Made by a program: the position numbers and the translations under genes. From Flavobacterium caseinilyticum (lineage in GTDB: Bacteria; Bacteroidota; Bacteroidia; Flavobacteriales; Flavobacteriaceae): a stretch of 64,000 nucleotides of DNA. This document shows, in pieces, positions 35,235 through 43,748 of the stretch (positions within the stretch are counted from its first letter, which is position 1; the number at the start of each line of letters is the position of its first letter). The stretch spans positions 186,001 to 250,000 of the forward strand of contig NZ_SMFM01000002.1 in NCBI RefSeq assembly GCF_004349085.1, given 5' to 3'. The notes under the pieces were generated by a model. It was not told the DNA's origin and did not search any database. It worked only from the letters and a program-made list of their open reading frames with translations.

Positions 35235-35305
35235 ATTTGTTTCAAGTTTAAAGTTTAAGGTTGTACACGTAACTTTAAACTTTAAACCTTAAACCATTTA
35301 AACAA
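35235..35305. repeat. GTTTAAAG-type inverted repeat between argC and argD
   Basis: Left arm AAGTTTAAAGTTTAAGGTT at 35244-35262; the right arm begins near 35271 with AACTTTAAACTTTAAACCTT. About 13 of 14 core bases pair. It is the same family as the element at 27657-27822. Confidence 0.7.
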
Positions 35306-35314
35306 AAAAATAAA

Positions 35315-36448
35315 ATGAACTTATTTGACGTTTACCCATTATACAACATCACTCCTGTAAAAGCGCTGGATTGCACAATTACAGATGAAAAAGGAGTGGA
35401 ATATTTAGATTTATATGGTGGTCATGGAGTAATTTCCATTGGACACACACAACCGGACTATGTTGCCAAATTAAAAAATCAATTGGATAATATTGGTTTT
35501 TATTCCAATGCGATTCAGAATCCATTGCAGGTAGAATTAGCGGAAAAATTAGGAAAACTTTCAGGATTGGAAGATTACACTTTATTCTTGTGCAGTTCCG
35601 GAGCCGAAGCCAATGAAAATGCGTTGAAACTGGCTTCTTTTCACAACAATAAATCACGTGTTATTGCTTTTGATAATGCATTTCACGGAAGAACTTCGGC
35701 GGCAGTTGCGGTGACAGATAACAAAAAAATTGTTGCGCCAATCAATGCACAACAAATCGTTACTTTTTTACCATTGAATGACATCGAGTTGGTGGAAAAC
35801 GAATTAAAAAAAGGAGATGTTTCTTCTGTTATCATTGAAGGAATTCAAGGAGTTGGTGGTTTAGACCAAGGTACAACTGAATTTTTCCAGGCATTAGAAA
35901 AAATATGTGCAGCATACGATGCCGTTCTGATTTTGGACGAAGTGCAATCAGGATACGGAAGAAGCGGGAAGTTTTTCGCACATCAGCATCATAACATCAA
36001 AGCAGATATTATTTGTCTGGCAAAAGGAATGGGTAACGGATTTCCTATTGGCGGAATCCTGATTTCTCCAAAATTCACAGCTAGTTATGGATTATTGGGA
36101 ACTACTTTTGGTGGAAATCATTTGGCTTGTGCCGCCGGAATAGCAGTTTTGGATGTGATTGAAAGTCAAAAATTAATGGATAACGTAAATGACGTTTACG
36201 CCTATTTTTCAGAAGCAATAAAACAAGTTCCTGAAGTGATCCAAGTAAAAGGAAGAGGATTAATGTTAGGCGTAGAATTTGATTTTGACGTAAGTACACT
36301 TCGTAAAAAAATGATTATTGATAAACATATTTTTACGGGAAATGCTAATAATAAAAACTTATTAAGAATTCTTCCTCCATTGACAATCAAGAAGGAAGCA
36401 ATTGACACCTTTATAATAGCTTTAAAAGAAAGTTTAACTGAATTATAA
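35315..36448 (+). CDS. argD: acetyl/succinylornithine aminotransferase
   Basis: 377-residue class III PLP aminotransferase. YLDLYGGHGVISIGHTQPDY, FLCSSGAEANENALKLA, FHGRTSAAVAVTD and DEVQSGYGRSG are typical, and the PLP lysine is in CLAKGMGNGFPIGG. It should convert N-acyl-glutamate semialdehyde to N-acylornithine. It is separated from argC by a repeat element and from argF' by 76 nt that include a three-copy ATTCATA repeat. Specificity among ArgD, GabT and RocD types is settled by context. Confidence 0.9.
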   Translation: MNLFDVYPLYNITPVKALDCTITDEKGVEYLDLYGGHGVISIGHTQPDYVAKLKNQLDNIGFYSNAIQNPLQVELAEKLGKLSGLEDYTLFLCSSGAEANENALKLASFHNNKSRVIAFDNAFHGRTSAAVAVTDNKKIVAPINAQQIVTFLPLNDIELVENELKKGDVSSVIIEGIQGVGGLDQGTTEFFQALEKICAAYDAVLILDEVQSGYGRSGKFFAHQHHNIKADIICLAKGMGNGFPIGGILISPKFTASYGLLGTTFGGNHLACAAGIAVLDVIESQKLMDNVNDVYAYFSEAIKQVPEVIQVKGRGLMLGVEFDFDVSTLRKKMIIDKHIFTGNANNKNLLRILPPLTIKKEAIDTFIIALKESLTEL

Positions 36449-36496
36449 GTATATTTTTATCTATTTTTTCATCCAAATATTGGATCATCTTTCGAC

Positions 36497-36523
36497 AATT
36501 CATAATTCATAATTCATAATTGC
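36497..36523. repeat. ATTCATA short tandem repeat upstream of argF'
   Basis: Three copies plus a partial copy of the 7-mer ATTCATA, flanked by CA and TTG so that the whole is near-palindromic. It ends just before the argF' ATG (36525), so copy-number changes could alter the translation start region. Confidence 0.6.
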
Positions 36524-36524
36524 A

Positions 36525-37472
36525 ATGAACTACATCTCCATACAAAACATAGATTCGCTCGATAAATGGGTGAAACAAGCATTAAAAATCAAGAAAAAAC
36601 CTCTTAAAAACAAAAAATTGGGAAAAAACAAAACCTTAGGCATGTTGTTTTTCAATTCCAGTTTAAGAACGCGTTTGAGTACACAAAAAGCAGCTTTAAA
36701 CTTGGGAATGAACGTCATGGTAATGAATTTTACCAGTGAAGGTTGGACACTTGAGTTTGAAGATGGAGCCATCATGAACTCAGGTGCTTCGGAACATATA
36801 AAAGAAGCTGCTGCGGTAGTTTCTCAATATTGCGATATAATTGCCATCAGGGCTTTTGCCGGATTGGTAGATAAAGAAAAAGACAATGCCGAAATTGTAC
36901 TTTCCGGTTTCTTAAAATACGCCACCGTGCCTGTTGTCAATATGGAAAGTGCTACTGGACATCCATTACAATCTCTTGCCGATGCTATAACTATGGCAGA
37001 GCACAAAACAGAACACCGCCCAAAAGTAGTTTTAACTTGGGCGCCACACCCTAAAGCATTACCTCAAGCTGTTCCCAATTCCTTTGTAGAAATGATGCAG
37101 TTACAAGATGCCGACTTTGTGATTACGCATCCCGAAGGCTATGAGTTGAATCCCGAAATCACGAAAGATTCCAAGATTGAATACGACCAAAACAAAGCTT
37201 TCGAAAATGCCGATTTTATCTATGCCAAAAACTGGAGCAATTATAACGATTATGGTCAGATTACAAATTCTGACCCAAATTGGACCGTAACTTCCGATAA
37301 AATGAAGCTAACCAACAATGCTAAATTCATGCACTGTTTACCGGTAAGACGTAATGTGATTGTTACCGATGAAGTGATTGACAGCGAAAATTCAATTGTT
37401 ATTGAACAAGCCAATAATAGAACGTATGCAGCGCAATTAGTGTTGCAGAAGATTTTAGAAAATAGAAAATAG
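36525..37472 (+). CDS. argF': N-acylornithine (succinylornithine-type) carbamoyltransferase
   Basis: 315-residue transcarbamylase of the ArgF' group, making N-acylcitrulline from N-acylornithine and carbamoyl phosphate. The carbamoyl-phosphate motif is FFNSSLRTRLSTQKAALNLG, with HPLQSLAD, TWAPHPKALPQAVPNS and HCLPVRRN further on. The residue that decides the substrate in studied enzymes (Pro90 in the Bacteroides succinyl enzyme, Glu92 in the Xanthomonas acetyl enzyme) aligns here with Ser89 (GASEHIKEA). The acyl group therefore cannot be read from that residue. Confidence 0.92.
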   Translation: MNYISIQNIDSLDKWVKQALKIKKKPLKNKKLGKNKTLGMLFFNSSLRTRLSTQKAALNLGMNVMVMNFTSEGWTLEFEDGAIMNSGASEHIKEAAAVVSQYCDIIAIRAFAGLVDKEKDNAEIVLSGFLKYATVPVVNMESATGHPLQSLADAITMAEHKTEHRPKVVLTWAPHPKALPQAVPNSFVEMMQLQDADFVITHPEGYELNPEITKDSKIEYDQNKAFENADFIYAKNWSNYNDYGQITNSDPNWTVTSDKMKLTNNAKFMHCLPVRRNVIVTDEVIDSENSIVIEQANNRTYAAQLVLQKILENRK

Positions 37473-37497
37473 AGAAAAGACTTTTAAAATATTAGTG

Positions 37498-38301
37498 ATG
37501 AGTCCGAAACCAAAAACCAAGAACCTAAAACCACTTTCAATCATAAAAATTGGAGGAAACATTATTGATAATCCAGCGGAATTAGCACAGTTCTTAATTG
37601 ATTTTTCTATAATTGAAGGGGATAAAATACTCGTTCATGGCGGAGGAAAATCAGCTACCAAAATGGCCGAAAGCATAGGTTTAATACCTCAAATGATTGA
37701 TGGAAGACGCATCACCGATGCTGCTATGCTTGAGGTTGTTGTGATGATTTATGCAGGCCAAATTAATAAAAATATTGTTGCTCAATTACAAGCAAATTTC
37801 ACCAATGCGATAGGGTTTTCTGGTGCTGATGGAAATTTAATTCAATCGGATAAAAGAAACCACCTAACAATCAATTATGGCTACGTGGGCGATGTAAAAA
37901 AAGTGAATACCGAATTGCTGGAAACGTTGCTTTCAAATGGCATTGTCCCTGTATTTTGCGCGATAACACATGATGGAAAAGGACAATTATTAAACACGAA
38001 TGCGGATACGATTGCCAGTGAATTAGCAATTGCTTTATCAGAAGTTTTTGATGTCACATTGAATTATTGCTTCGAAAAACCTGGTGTTTTATATGATGCC
38101 GAAGACGATTCTTCAGTAATTGAAAACATCAATCAAGAACTATATTCCAAATTAAAAGTCGAAAAAGCGATACATTCGGGCATGATTCCTAAATTAGACA
38201 ACTGTTTCAACAGTTTATCCAAAGGAGTTCAAAAAATAAAAATTGGTCATCATCGCATGTTGCAAGACAAGACCTCATTGTACACAAGTATAGAATTATA
38301 A
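37498..38301 (+). CDS. argB: acetyl/succinylglutamate kinase
   Basis: 267 residues from ATG 37498; a GTG directly before it is a less likely start. An amino-acid kinase that phosphorylates N-acylglutamate. SIIKIGGNIID, VHGGGKSATKMAESIGL, DGRRITDAAMLEVV and FSGADGNLI are the usual motifs. The first 13 residues (SPKPKTKNLKP and so on) are not part of the fold and are encoded by CCAAAAACC-type sequence like that in intergenic repeats. No later in-frame start precedes the catalytic Lys-Ile-Gly-Gly. Confidence 0.92.
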   Translation: MSPKPKTKNLKPLSIIKIGGNIIDNPAELAQFLIDFSIIEGDKILVHGGGKSATKMAESIGLIPQMIDGRRITDAAMLEVVVMIYAGQINKNIVAQLQANFTNAIGFSGADGNLIQSDKRNHLTINYGYVGDVKKVNTELLETLLSNGIVPVFCAITHDGKGQLLNTNADTIASELAIALSEVFDVTLNYCFEKPGVLYDAEDDSSVIENINQELYSKLKVEKAIHSGMIPKLDNCFNSLSKGVQKIKIGHHRMLQDKTSLYTSIEL

Positions 38302-38397
38302 AAAGTTAAACACGAATTTCACAAATTTACACGAACTGAAAATTTTGTGTCATTGTGCCTTCGTCGTAAATAACAGACCCGTTGTGGCAAATAAAAT
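38302..38397. repeat. CACGAATTTCACAAATT-type repeat between argB and argE
   Basis: The segment CACGAATTTCACAAATTTAC with the following CACGAAC matches the element seen at about 18170-18215 upstream of the DUF6526 gene. No coding potential. Confidence 0.5.
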
Positions 38398-39468
38398 ATG
38401 AAGAGTATAGAAATCCTTACACAAGAAGCCATTGCGCTATTAAAAGCACTGATTGAAACGCCTTCATTTTCTAGTGAAGAAGACAAAACTGCACTTTTAA
38501 TTGAAAATTGGTTCACACAAAATAACATTCCTTTCGAAAGAGAGAATAATAATGTTTGGGCTTTCAATAAGAATTTTGACAAGTCCAAACCAACGCTTTT
38601 ACTGAATTCACACCACGATACCGTAAAACCAAACCAAGGTTATACCAAGGATCCTTTTAAAGCTATCGTAAAAGATGGTAAATTATTTGGATTGGGAAGT
38701 AATGATGCGGGAGGTTGTCTGGTTTCGCTTTTAGCCACTTTTGTATATTTTTATCTGAATGAAAATTTGCCTTACAATATTGTGATGGTCGCTTCAGCCG
38801 AAGAAGAAAGCAGTGGAAAAAATGGATTAAACAGCGTATTGAAACATTTACCAAAACTGGAATGTGCGATTGTTGGTGAACCAACTTTGATGCAATTGGC
38901 CGTAGCCGAAAAAGGTTTACTAGTACTTGATGTCATCGTAAAAGGTACTGCCAGTCACGCCGCACATAACAATCCGGATAATCCTATTTATAATGCGGTA
39001 CCCGTTATTGAATGGTTTAATAGCTATCAATTCGAAAAAATATCGGAGGTTTTAGGTCCTGTAAAAATGACGGTAACACAAATCTCTGCTGGAAAACAAC
39101 ACAACGTAGTTCCTGCTGAATGTCATTTGGTTGTCGATATCAGGGTGAATGATTGTTATAGCAATCAAGAAATTTTAGATACCGTAAGACAACATTTAAC
39201 TGCTGAAGTCAATCCGCGTTCGATGCATTTGAATGCGTCTTCGATTCCAGTTGCTCACGGATTGGTACAGGCCGGAATCGCAGTGGGAAGAACCACGTAC
39301 GGGTCGCCTACCCTTTCGGATCAATCGGTTTTGAGTTGTCAATCCTTAAAATTAGGACCTGGTGAAACCCTGCGGTCACACTCGGCAGACGAATTTATAT
39401 TTATAAACGAAATCGAAGAAGGAATTAAATTGTATATCAAAATACTAACTGATTTTTTCAAACAATAA
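38398..39468 (+). CDS. argE: M20-family N-acylcitrulline/N-acylornithine deacylase
   Basis: 356-residue zinc M20 metallopeptidase-fold hydrolase. Metal motifs: NSHHDTVKP, GSNDAGGC, SAEEESSGKNG and a late His in LRSHSADEFI; the dimerisation domain lies between them. In the carbamoylation-first route it would deacylate N-acylcitrulline to citrulline, which fits having ArgF' and ArgG but no ordinary OTCase in the operon. The substrate acyl group is not settled. Confidence 0.9.
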   Translation: MKSIEILTQEAIALLKALIETPSFSSEEDKTALLIENWFTQNNIPFERENNNVWAFNKNFDKSKPTLLLNSHHDTVKPNQGYTKDPFKAIVKDGKLFGLGSNDAGGCLVSLLATFVYFYLNENLPYNIVMVASAEEESSGKNGLNSVLKHLPKLECAIVGEPTLMQLAVAEKGLLVLDVIVKGTASHAAHNNPDNPIYNAVPVIEWFNSYQFEKISEVLGPVKMTVTQISAGKQHNVVPAECHLVVDIRVNDCYSNQEILDTVRQHLTAEVNPRSMHLNASSIPVAHGLVQAGIAVGRTTYGSPTLSDQSVLSCQSLKLGPGETLRSHSADEFIFINEIEEGIKLYIKILTDFFKQ

Positions 39469-39480
39469 AATAATTTGAAT

Positions 39481-39625
39481 TTATCCTGATTATTTTCAGG
39501 AGCTAATCCCGCTATACGTTGCAATCTTTTATTTTTTAAAGAAAAAAAATAAAAGGATTTCCACTGCAAACGGAGTTCACTGAACTCCTGTGAAAATAGA
39601 AATTAAGTGAAGTAATCGGGGCTAA
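39481..39625. repeat. dispersed repeat element (AGCTAATCCCGCT...ATCGGGGCT)
   Basis: It begins AGGAGCTAATCCCGCTATAC and ends AATCGGGGCTA, with inner hairpins TTTTATTTTTT/AAAAAAATAAAA and the palindrome GGAGTTCA-C-TGAACTCC at 39572-39588. A shorter relative lies at 49080-49155. It separates argE from argH. Confidence 0.65.
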
Positions 39626-39660
39626 AAATCTAACAGTCTAAAAATCTAATTATCCACAAT

Positions 39661-40941
39661 ATGAAACTTTGGGAAAAAGGAATACCAACCGATAAGCAAA
39701 TCGAACATTTTACCGTTGGAAACGACAGAGAACTGGATTTAGTTCTGGCCAAATATGATGCATTGGGTTCTATCGCACATGCAAAAATGTTGGGACAAAT
39801 CGGTCTTTTAACAGACTCCGAAACCGTTTCTTTGGTTTTGGCTTTGGAAGAAATAATAAAAGACGTTGAAGGCGGAAAATTCGAAATAGAAGACAGCTTT
39901 GAAGACGTGCATTCCAAAATCGAATATTTACTGACCGTAAAATTGGGTGACGCCGGAAAGAAAATCCATACTGCCCGTTCCCGTAACGACCAGGTTTTGG
40001 TAGATGTTAATTTATATTTGAAAGATGTAGTTAAAGAACTAAAAGAGCAAGTAAAAAGCCTTTTTGATTTACTGATGGAATCAGCCGAAAAACACCAAAA
40101 TGTTTTATTACCAGGATACACGCACCTACAAATTGCAATGCCTTCCTCTTTTGGAATGTGGTTTTCCGCTTATGCCGAAACTTTGATTGATGATGTAACG
40201 ATGTTGAATGCTGCTTTGAAAATTGTGGACCAAAACCCATTAGGATCAGCTGCAGGTTACGGAAGTTCATTTCCTATCAACAGAACATTCACTACACAGG
40301 AATTGGGTTTTGAAACTTTAAAATTCAATTCGGTAGCGGCACAAATGAGCCGTGGAAAATCAGAGAAAACAGTTGCTTTTGCTATGAGCAGCGTCGCGGC
40401 AACTTTGGCTAAATTCTCGATGGATGTTTGTTTGTATATGAGTCAGAATTTTGATTTCATCACTTTGCCTTCGCATCTTACGACCGGTTCGAGTATCATG
40501 CCACACAAGAAAAATCCGGATGTTTTTGAATTAATTCGCGGGAAATGCAATAAAATCCAAGCGTTACCATACGAAATTACTTTAATCACCAATAACCTGC
40601 CAAGTGGCTATCACAGGGATTTACAATTACTGAAAGAAGGATTATTTCCAGCGATTCAAAACCTGCAAGCCTGTTTGGATATCGCGATTTTTGCAATCAA
40701 AGACATTAAAGTAAAAGACAATATTCTTGCGGATCCAAAATACAATTATTTGTTTACCGTTGACACTTTAAATGAAATGGTAGTTACGGGAATGCCTTTT
40801 AGAGACGCGTATAAAGCGGTTGCTGAGCAGCTTGAAAATGGTACTTTTCAATCTCCCAAAGAAACCAGACATACGCACGAAGGAAGCATCAACAACCTTT
40901 GTTTGGAGGAAATCAAAGAGAAAATGAGATTGGCTTTTTAA
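39661..40941 (+). CDS. argH: argininosuccinate lyase
   Basis: 426-residue fumarase-superfamily lyase releasing arginine and fumarate. The signature GSSIMPHKKNPDVFELIRG is present, as are HTARSRNDQVLVDVNLYL and QIAMPSSFGMWF. Last gene of the arg operon, followed by a terminator. The DNA between argE and argH is repeat, so this gene may be partly uncoupled. Confidence 0.95.
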   Translation: MKLWEKGIPTDKQIEHFTVGNDRELDLVLAKYDALGSIAHAKMLGQIGLLTDSETVSLVLALEEIIKDVEGGKFEIEDSFEDVHSKIEYLLTVKLGDAGKKIHTARSRNDQVLVDVNLYLKDVVKELKEQVKSLFDLLMESAEKHQNVLLPGYTHLQIAMPSSFGMWFSAYAETLIDDVTMLNAALKIVDQNPLGSAAGYGSSFPINRTFTTQELGFETLKFNSVAAQMSRGKSEKTVAFAMSSVAATLAKFSMDVCLYMSQNFDFITLPSHLTTGSSIMPHKKNPDVFELIRGKCNKIQALPYEITLITNNLPSGYHRDLQLLKEGLFPAIQNLQACLDIAIFAIKDIKVKDNILADPKYNYLFTVDTLNEMVVTGMPFRDAYKAVAEQLENGTFQSPKETRHTHEGSINNLCLEEIKEKMRLAF

Positions 40942-40966
40942 ACTCTGTTTCATATAAAAATAATTT

Positions 40967-40998
40967 CGCATCGGTAACCTCGATGCGTTTTTTTTTAT
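40967..40998 (+). terminator. Rho-independent terminator of the arg operon
   Basis: Stem CGCATCG (40968-40974) with CGATGCG (40981-40987), a short GTAAC-containing loop and a T9 run; 26 nt after the argH stop. Confidence 0.88.
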
Positions 40999-41044
40999 TG
41001 TGTAATTCCTTATATTTGATTTATACTTATCTGAATTAATTGAA

Positions 41045-42043
41045 ATGAAAAAATTTGAATCAGAAGCAACACAAACTCTTTTAGCAAGAAATCTTATTTC
41101 AAAAGAACAATACCTACAGATTCAAGCCTATCGAAGTTTAAATATCTTTTCACTCCGCAATGAATTGAGATTTTTACTTTATCTGTCCGTTTTGCTGTTT
41201 ACCTCTGGAATGGGGACTATAATTTATCAAAACATCGACAGTATTGGCCACATTGCCATACTTTCTTTTATACTTGTAGTGACGATTATATGCTTCTATT
41301 TTTGCTTCAAAAATGCTGGTAATTTCAAAAAAAACGAAACTGCTTTTGCCAATCCAATCTTTGATTATTTGCTGCTTTCTGCCACTATTTTAACTTGTAC
41401 TTTTATTGGTTATTTGCAGTACCAGTACCATCCTTTTGGAACACATTATGGTTTGGCAACATTAATCCCTACACTAATTTGCTTTTTTTGCGCTTATTAT
41501 TTTGACAACAAAAGTGTCTTATCTATTGCCATCACTGGACTGGCTGCTTTTGTAGGATTATCGGTTAGTCCACCAGCATTATTAAACAATACCACTTACA
41601 ACACCACTTCGTTAAGTTATTCGGGCATTCTTTTAGGAATAGCTCTTGTACTATGGACAATTTATGCCACGAAAATAGACCTAAAAAAGCATTTTAATTT
41701 AATCTATTTTACGTTTTCCTTACATCTAATTAGTATTGCTTGTTTAAACAATCTATTAGAAGTTTATTGGTATTTCTTTGAAATTATTTTGGGGCTTTCC
41801 ACTTATTATTTTTACAGAATAAGCCATAAAATGGGTTCAATTTCGATATTTGTATTCACAATTTTATATGCCTATCTAGGATTTAACTTTTTACTTTTTA
41901 AAATTTTGGAGCAGATAAACCCTGAATATTTAGTTACTCCATTAATTTTTTTGACACCTGCCTATCTGATTCTTTCAATAGTAATGTTTATCAAACTGAT
42001 TAAGAACTTTAATAAAAAAACTTCAAATGATAGTTTACAATAA
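41045..42043 (+). CDS. DUF2157-like multi-pass membrane protein
   Basis: 332 residues. An N-terminal soluble helix region (about 1-40: EATQTLLARNLISKEQYLQIQAY) precedes about ten hydrophobic spans. The layout matches DUF2157-type proteins. It overlaps the next gene by 17 nt, so the two are coupled and probably form one complex. No catalytic motif is seen and the function is unknown. Confidence 0.65.
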   Translation: MKKFESEATQTLLARNLISKEQYLQIQAYRSLNIFSLRNELRFLLYLSVLLFTSGMGTIIYQNIDSIGHIAILSFILVVTIICFYFCFKNAGNFKKNETAFANPIFDYLLLSATILTCTFIGYLQYQYHPFGTHYGLATLIPTLICFFCAYYFDNKSVLSIAITGLAAFVGLSVSPPALLNNTTYNTTSLSYSGILLGIALVLWTIYATKIDLKKHFNLIYFTFSLHLISIACLNNLLEVYWYFFEIILGLSTYYFYRISHKMGSISIFVFTILYAYLGFNFLLFKILEQINPEYLVTPLIFLTPAYLILSIVMFIKLIKNFNKKTSNDSLQ

Positions 42044-43193
42044 AAGCTTATTAGACAACACTTTGTTTGTTGATGAAGCCTCTTCTTTAAAAGAATCAGG
42101 TTTCATCGATCCAGCTCAATACCAAACTATAATTGGTGAATTGTCCACTTTAAAAAGGCATAAAAACATATTAATTCGATTAGGCTTTTTTTTACTTGGC
42201 AAGTTCTTATATTCTTCAATTTGTGGAATGCTTTCTATTTTTTCCATAAATTTTGAAAATTTTAATGATGAAATACTATTATTTGTGTATTCCATAATTG
42301 GTTTTGTTGGAATAGAATTTCTAGCCAAACAAAAATTTTATGGATTTGGTCTTGACGATGCTTTTTTATTAGGCGCGCAATTGCTTTTATTTTTAGGAGT
42401 GGGAATTACTACCAAGGGAAATTTTTTAGCAGTTTTTATAACTATTGCTGCAGCATCAATAATTAGTTATTTAAGATACATCTATTTATCATCAGCATTA
42501 CTATTTAGTCTGGGACTAACAGGGAGCTTGGCGTATTTGATGTTTGAATTTGGTGACATCGGAAAATCAATCTTGCCCTTTGTTCTGATGTTATTTTCGG
42601 GGCTGTTATATTTCTCGGCCAAAATAGCCTTAAAGAACATTAAATTGCCTTATTATTCAAAGGGAATAGAATTAGTAAATAGCTTTAGCTTAATTTTATT
42701 TTATCTATCTGGAAATTATTTAGTAGTACGAGAATTATCTGTTTTATTGCTAAAAAAAGAGATTCCAGCGACTCAAGAAATTTCTTTTGCACTATTTTTT
42801 TATGCTTTCACCATTATTGTCCCAGCTTTTTATCTAGTTTATTCTTTGATAAAAAAAGACAAGATAATGCTTTGGATTGGATTTTTGGGACTTGCCTTTT
42901 CTATTTTCACCATTCTCTATTACCACCACATTCTTCTCCCTGAAGAGGCATTAACCATTTCTGGATTGGCTTTGTTTGTCTTTACTTATTTCTCGATTAA
43001 AAAAATCAAGAATAATGAAACTGGATTAACCTTTCTGCCAGATCGTTTCTCAAATTCTAATTCTCAATTAAATTTAGAAACAATAGTTATTGCCTCACAA
43101 TTTGGATTGCAACCAGAAATAAATCAAGAAGAGTCACCAATTAAATTTGGTGGTGGAGGATTTAGTGGTGGGGGCTCTACAGGAGAATATTAG
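42027..43193 (+). CDS. multi-pass membrane protein with Gly-rich C-terminal tail
   Basis: 388 residues. Like its neighbour it starts with a short soluble helix region (NKSLLDNTLFVDEASSLKESGFIDPAQ) followed by about eleven hydrophobic spans. It ends in a cytosolic or periplasmic tail with GGGGFSGGGSTGEY, a Gly-rich ending also known from TPM/YgcG-type membrane proteins. It lies 17 nt inside the end of the DUF2157-like gene. Function unknown. Confidence 0.65.
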   Translation: MIVYNKSLLDNTLFVDEASSLKESGFIDPAQYQTIIGELSTLKRHKNILIRLGFFLLGKFLYSSICGMLSIFSINFENFNDEILLFVYSIIGFVGIEFLAKQKFYGFGLDDAFLLGAQLLLFLGVGITTKGNFLAVFITIAAASIISYLRYIYLSSALLFSLGLTGSLAYLMFEFGDIGKSILPFVLMLFSGLLYFSAKIALKNIKLPYYSKGIELVNSFSLILFYLSGNYLVVRELSVLLLKKEIPATQEISFALFFYAFTIIVPAFYLVYSLIKKDKIMLWIGFLGLAFSIFTILYYHHILLPEEALTISGLALFVFTYFSIKKIKNNETGLTFLPDRFSNSNSQLNLETIVIASQFGLQPEINQEESPIKFGGGGFSGGGSTGEY

Positions 43194-43213
43194 AAATATT
43201 TGTCGAAAGAAAT

Positions 43214-43603
43214 CTACAATTTTTTCTTCAATTCTTCAGCATCAATATCACTGTGCGAAACATTATAAATGGCTTTTCCGTCTTTTATAAGAATCAATTG
43301 TGGTGACTGATGATACACTCCAAAACGAGTTGCAATTTCATTAGAAATATCACGATGTGCTATTAAATCTAAAAAATAAGGTGTAACTTTATCTGAGCTA
43401 TCAAACTGATTTTCAAACTGTTTCAGCGCCATTCTGCTTACGCTGCATCGTGTACTGTGTTTGAAAATCGCAACTGGTTTTTCATTCGACACAGCAATAA
43501 TTTCATCCAGTTGCGCTAAACCGGTCAGTTCATTCCAGTTGATTTTGTTTTCGTTTGCATTGGCGTCGTCGGAACTGCTGAATATATTTTTAAAAAAACT
43601 CAT
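43214..43603 (-). CDS. ytxJ: bacillithiol system redox-active protein YtxJ
   Basis: 129-residue thioredoxin-fold monothiol bacilliredoxin-like protein. The active Cys is Cys53 in KHSTRCSVSRMALKQF; the cis-Pro side is HQSPQLILIKDGK. YtxJ is a marker of organisms using bacillithiol or a related thiol, which fits Bacteroidota. Cytosolic, single gene. An inverted repeat GTCTTATTTTAAGAC lies just before its ATG (43608-43622) and could influence its start. Confidence 0.9.
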   Translation of the reverse strand: MSFFKNIFSSSDDANANENKINWNELTGLAQLDEIIAVSNEKPVAIFKHSTRCSVSRMALKQFENQFDSSDKVTPYFLDLIAHRDISNEIATRFGVYHQSPQLILIKDGKAIYNVSHSDIDAEELKKKL

Positions 43604-43748
43604 AATTGTCTTATTTTAAGACATTTTGACTTTGAAATATGATATAAATCATGAAATTTCTGTCAATTTGTCGGTATTATTGTAATGGAATATATATTGA
43701 ATATTGAATTGCAAAGTTAGTTAAATAACCACAAAACTATATAACATC

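Noticed and set aside
39630..40121. 163-codon minus-strand ORF opposite argH
   Set aside because: Antisense shadow of a highly conserved coding region; Ser/Lys-rich composition typical of such shadows.
43606..43748. CIRCE or heat-shock promoter before clpB
   Set aside because: No CIRCE-type inverted repeat and no clear TAnnTTTG box at correct distance; only the short GTCTTATTTTAAGAC palindrome nearer ytxJ.
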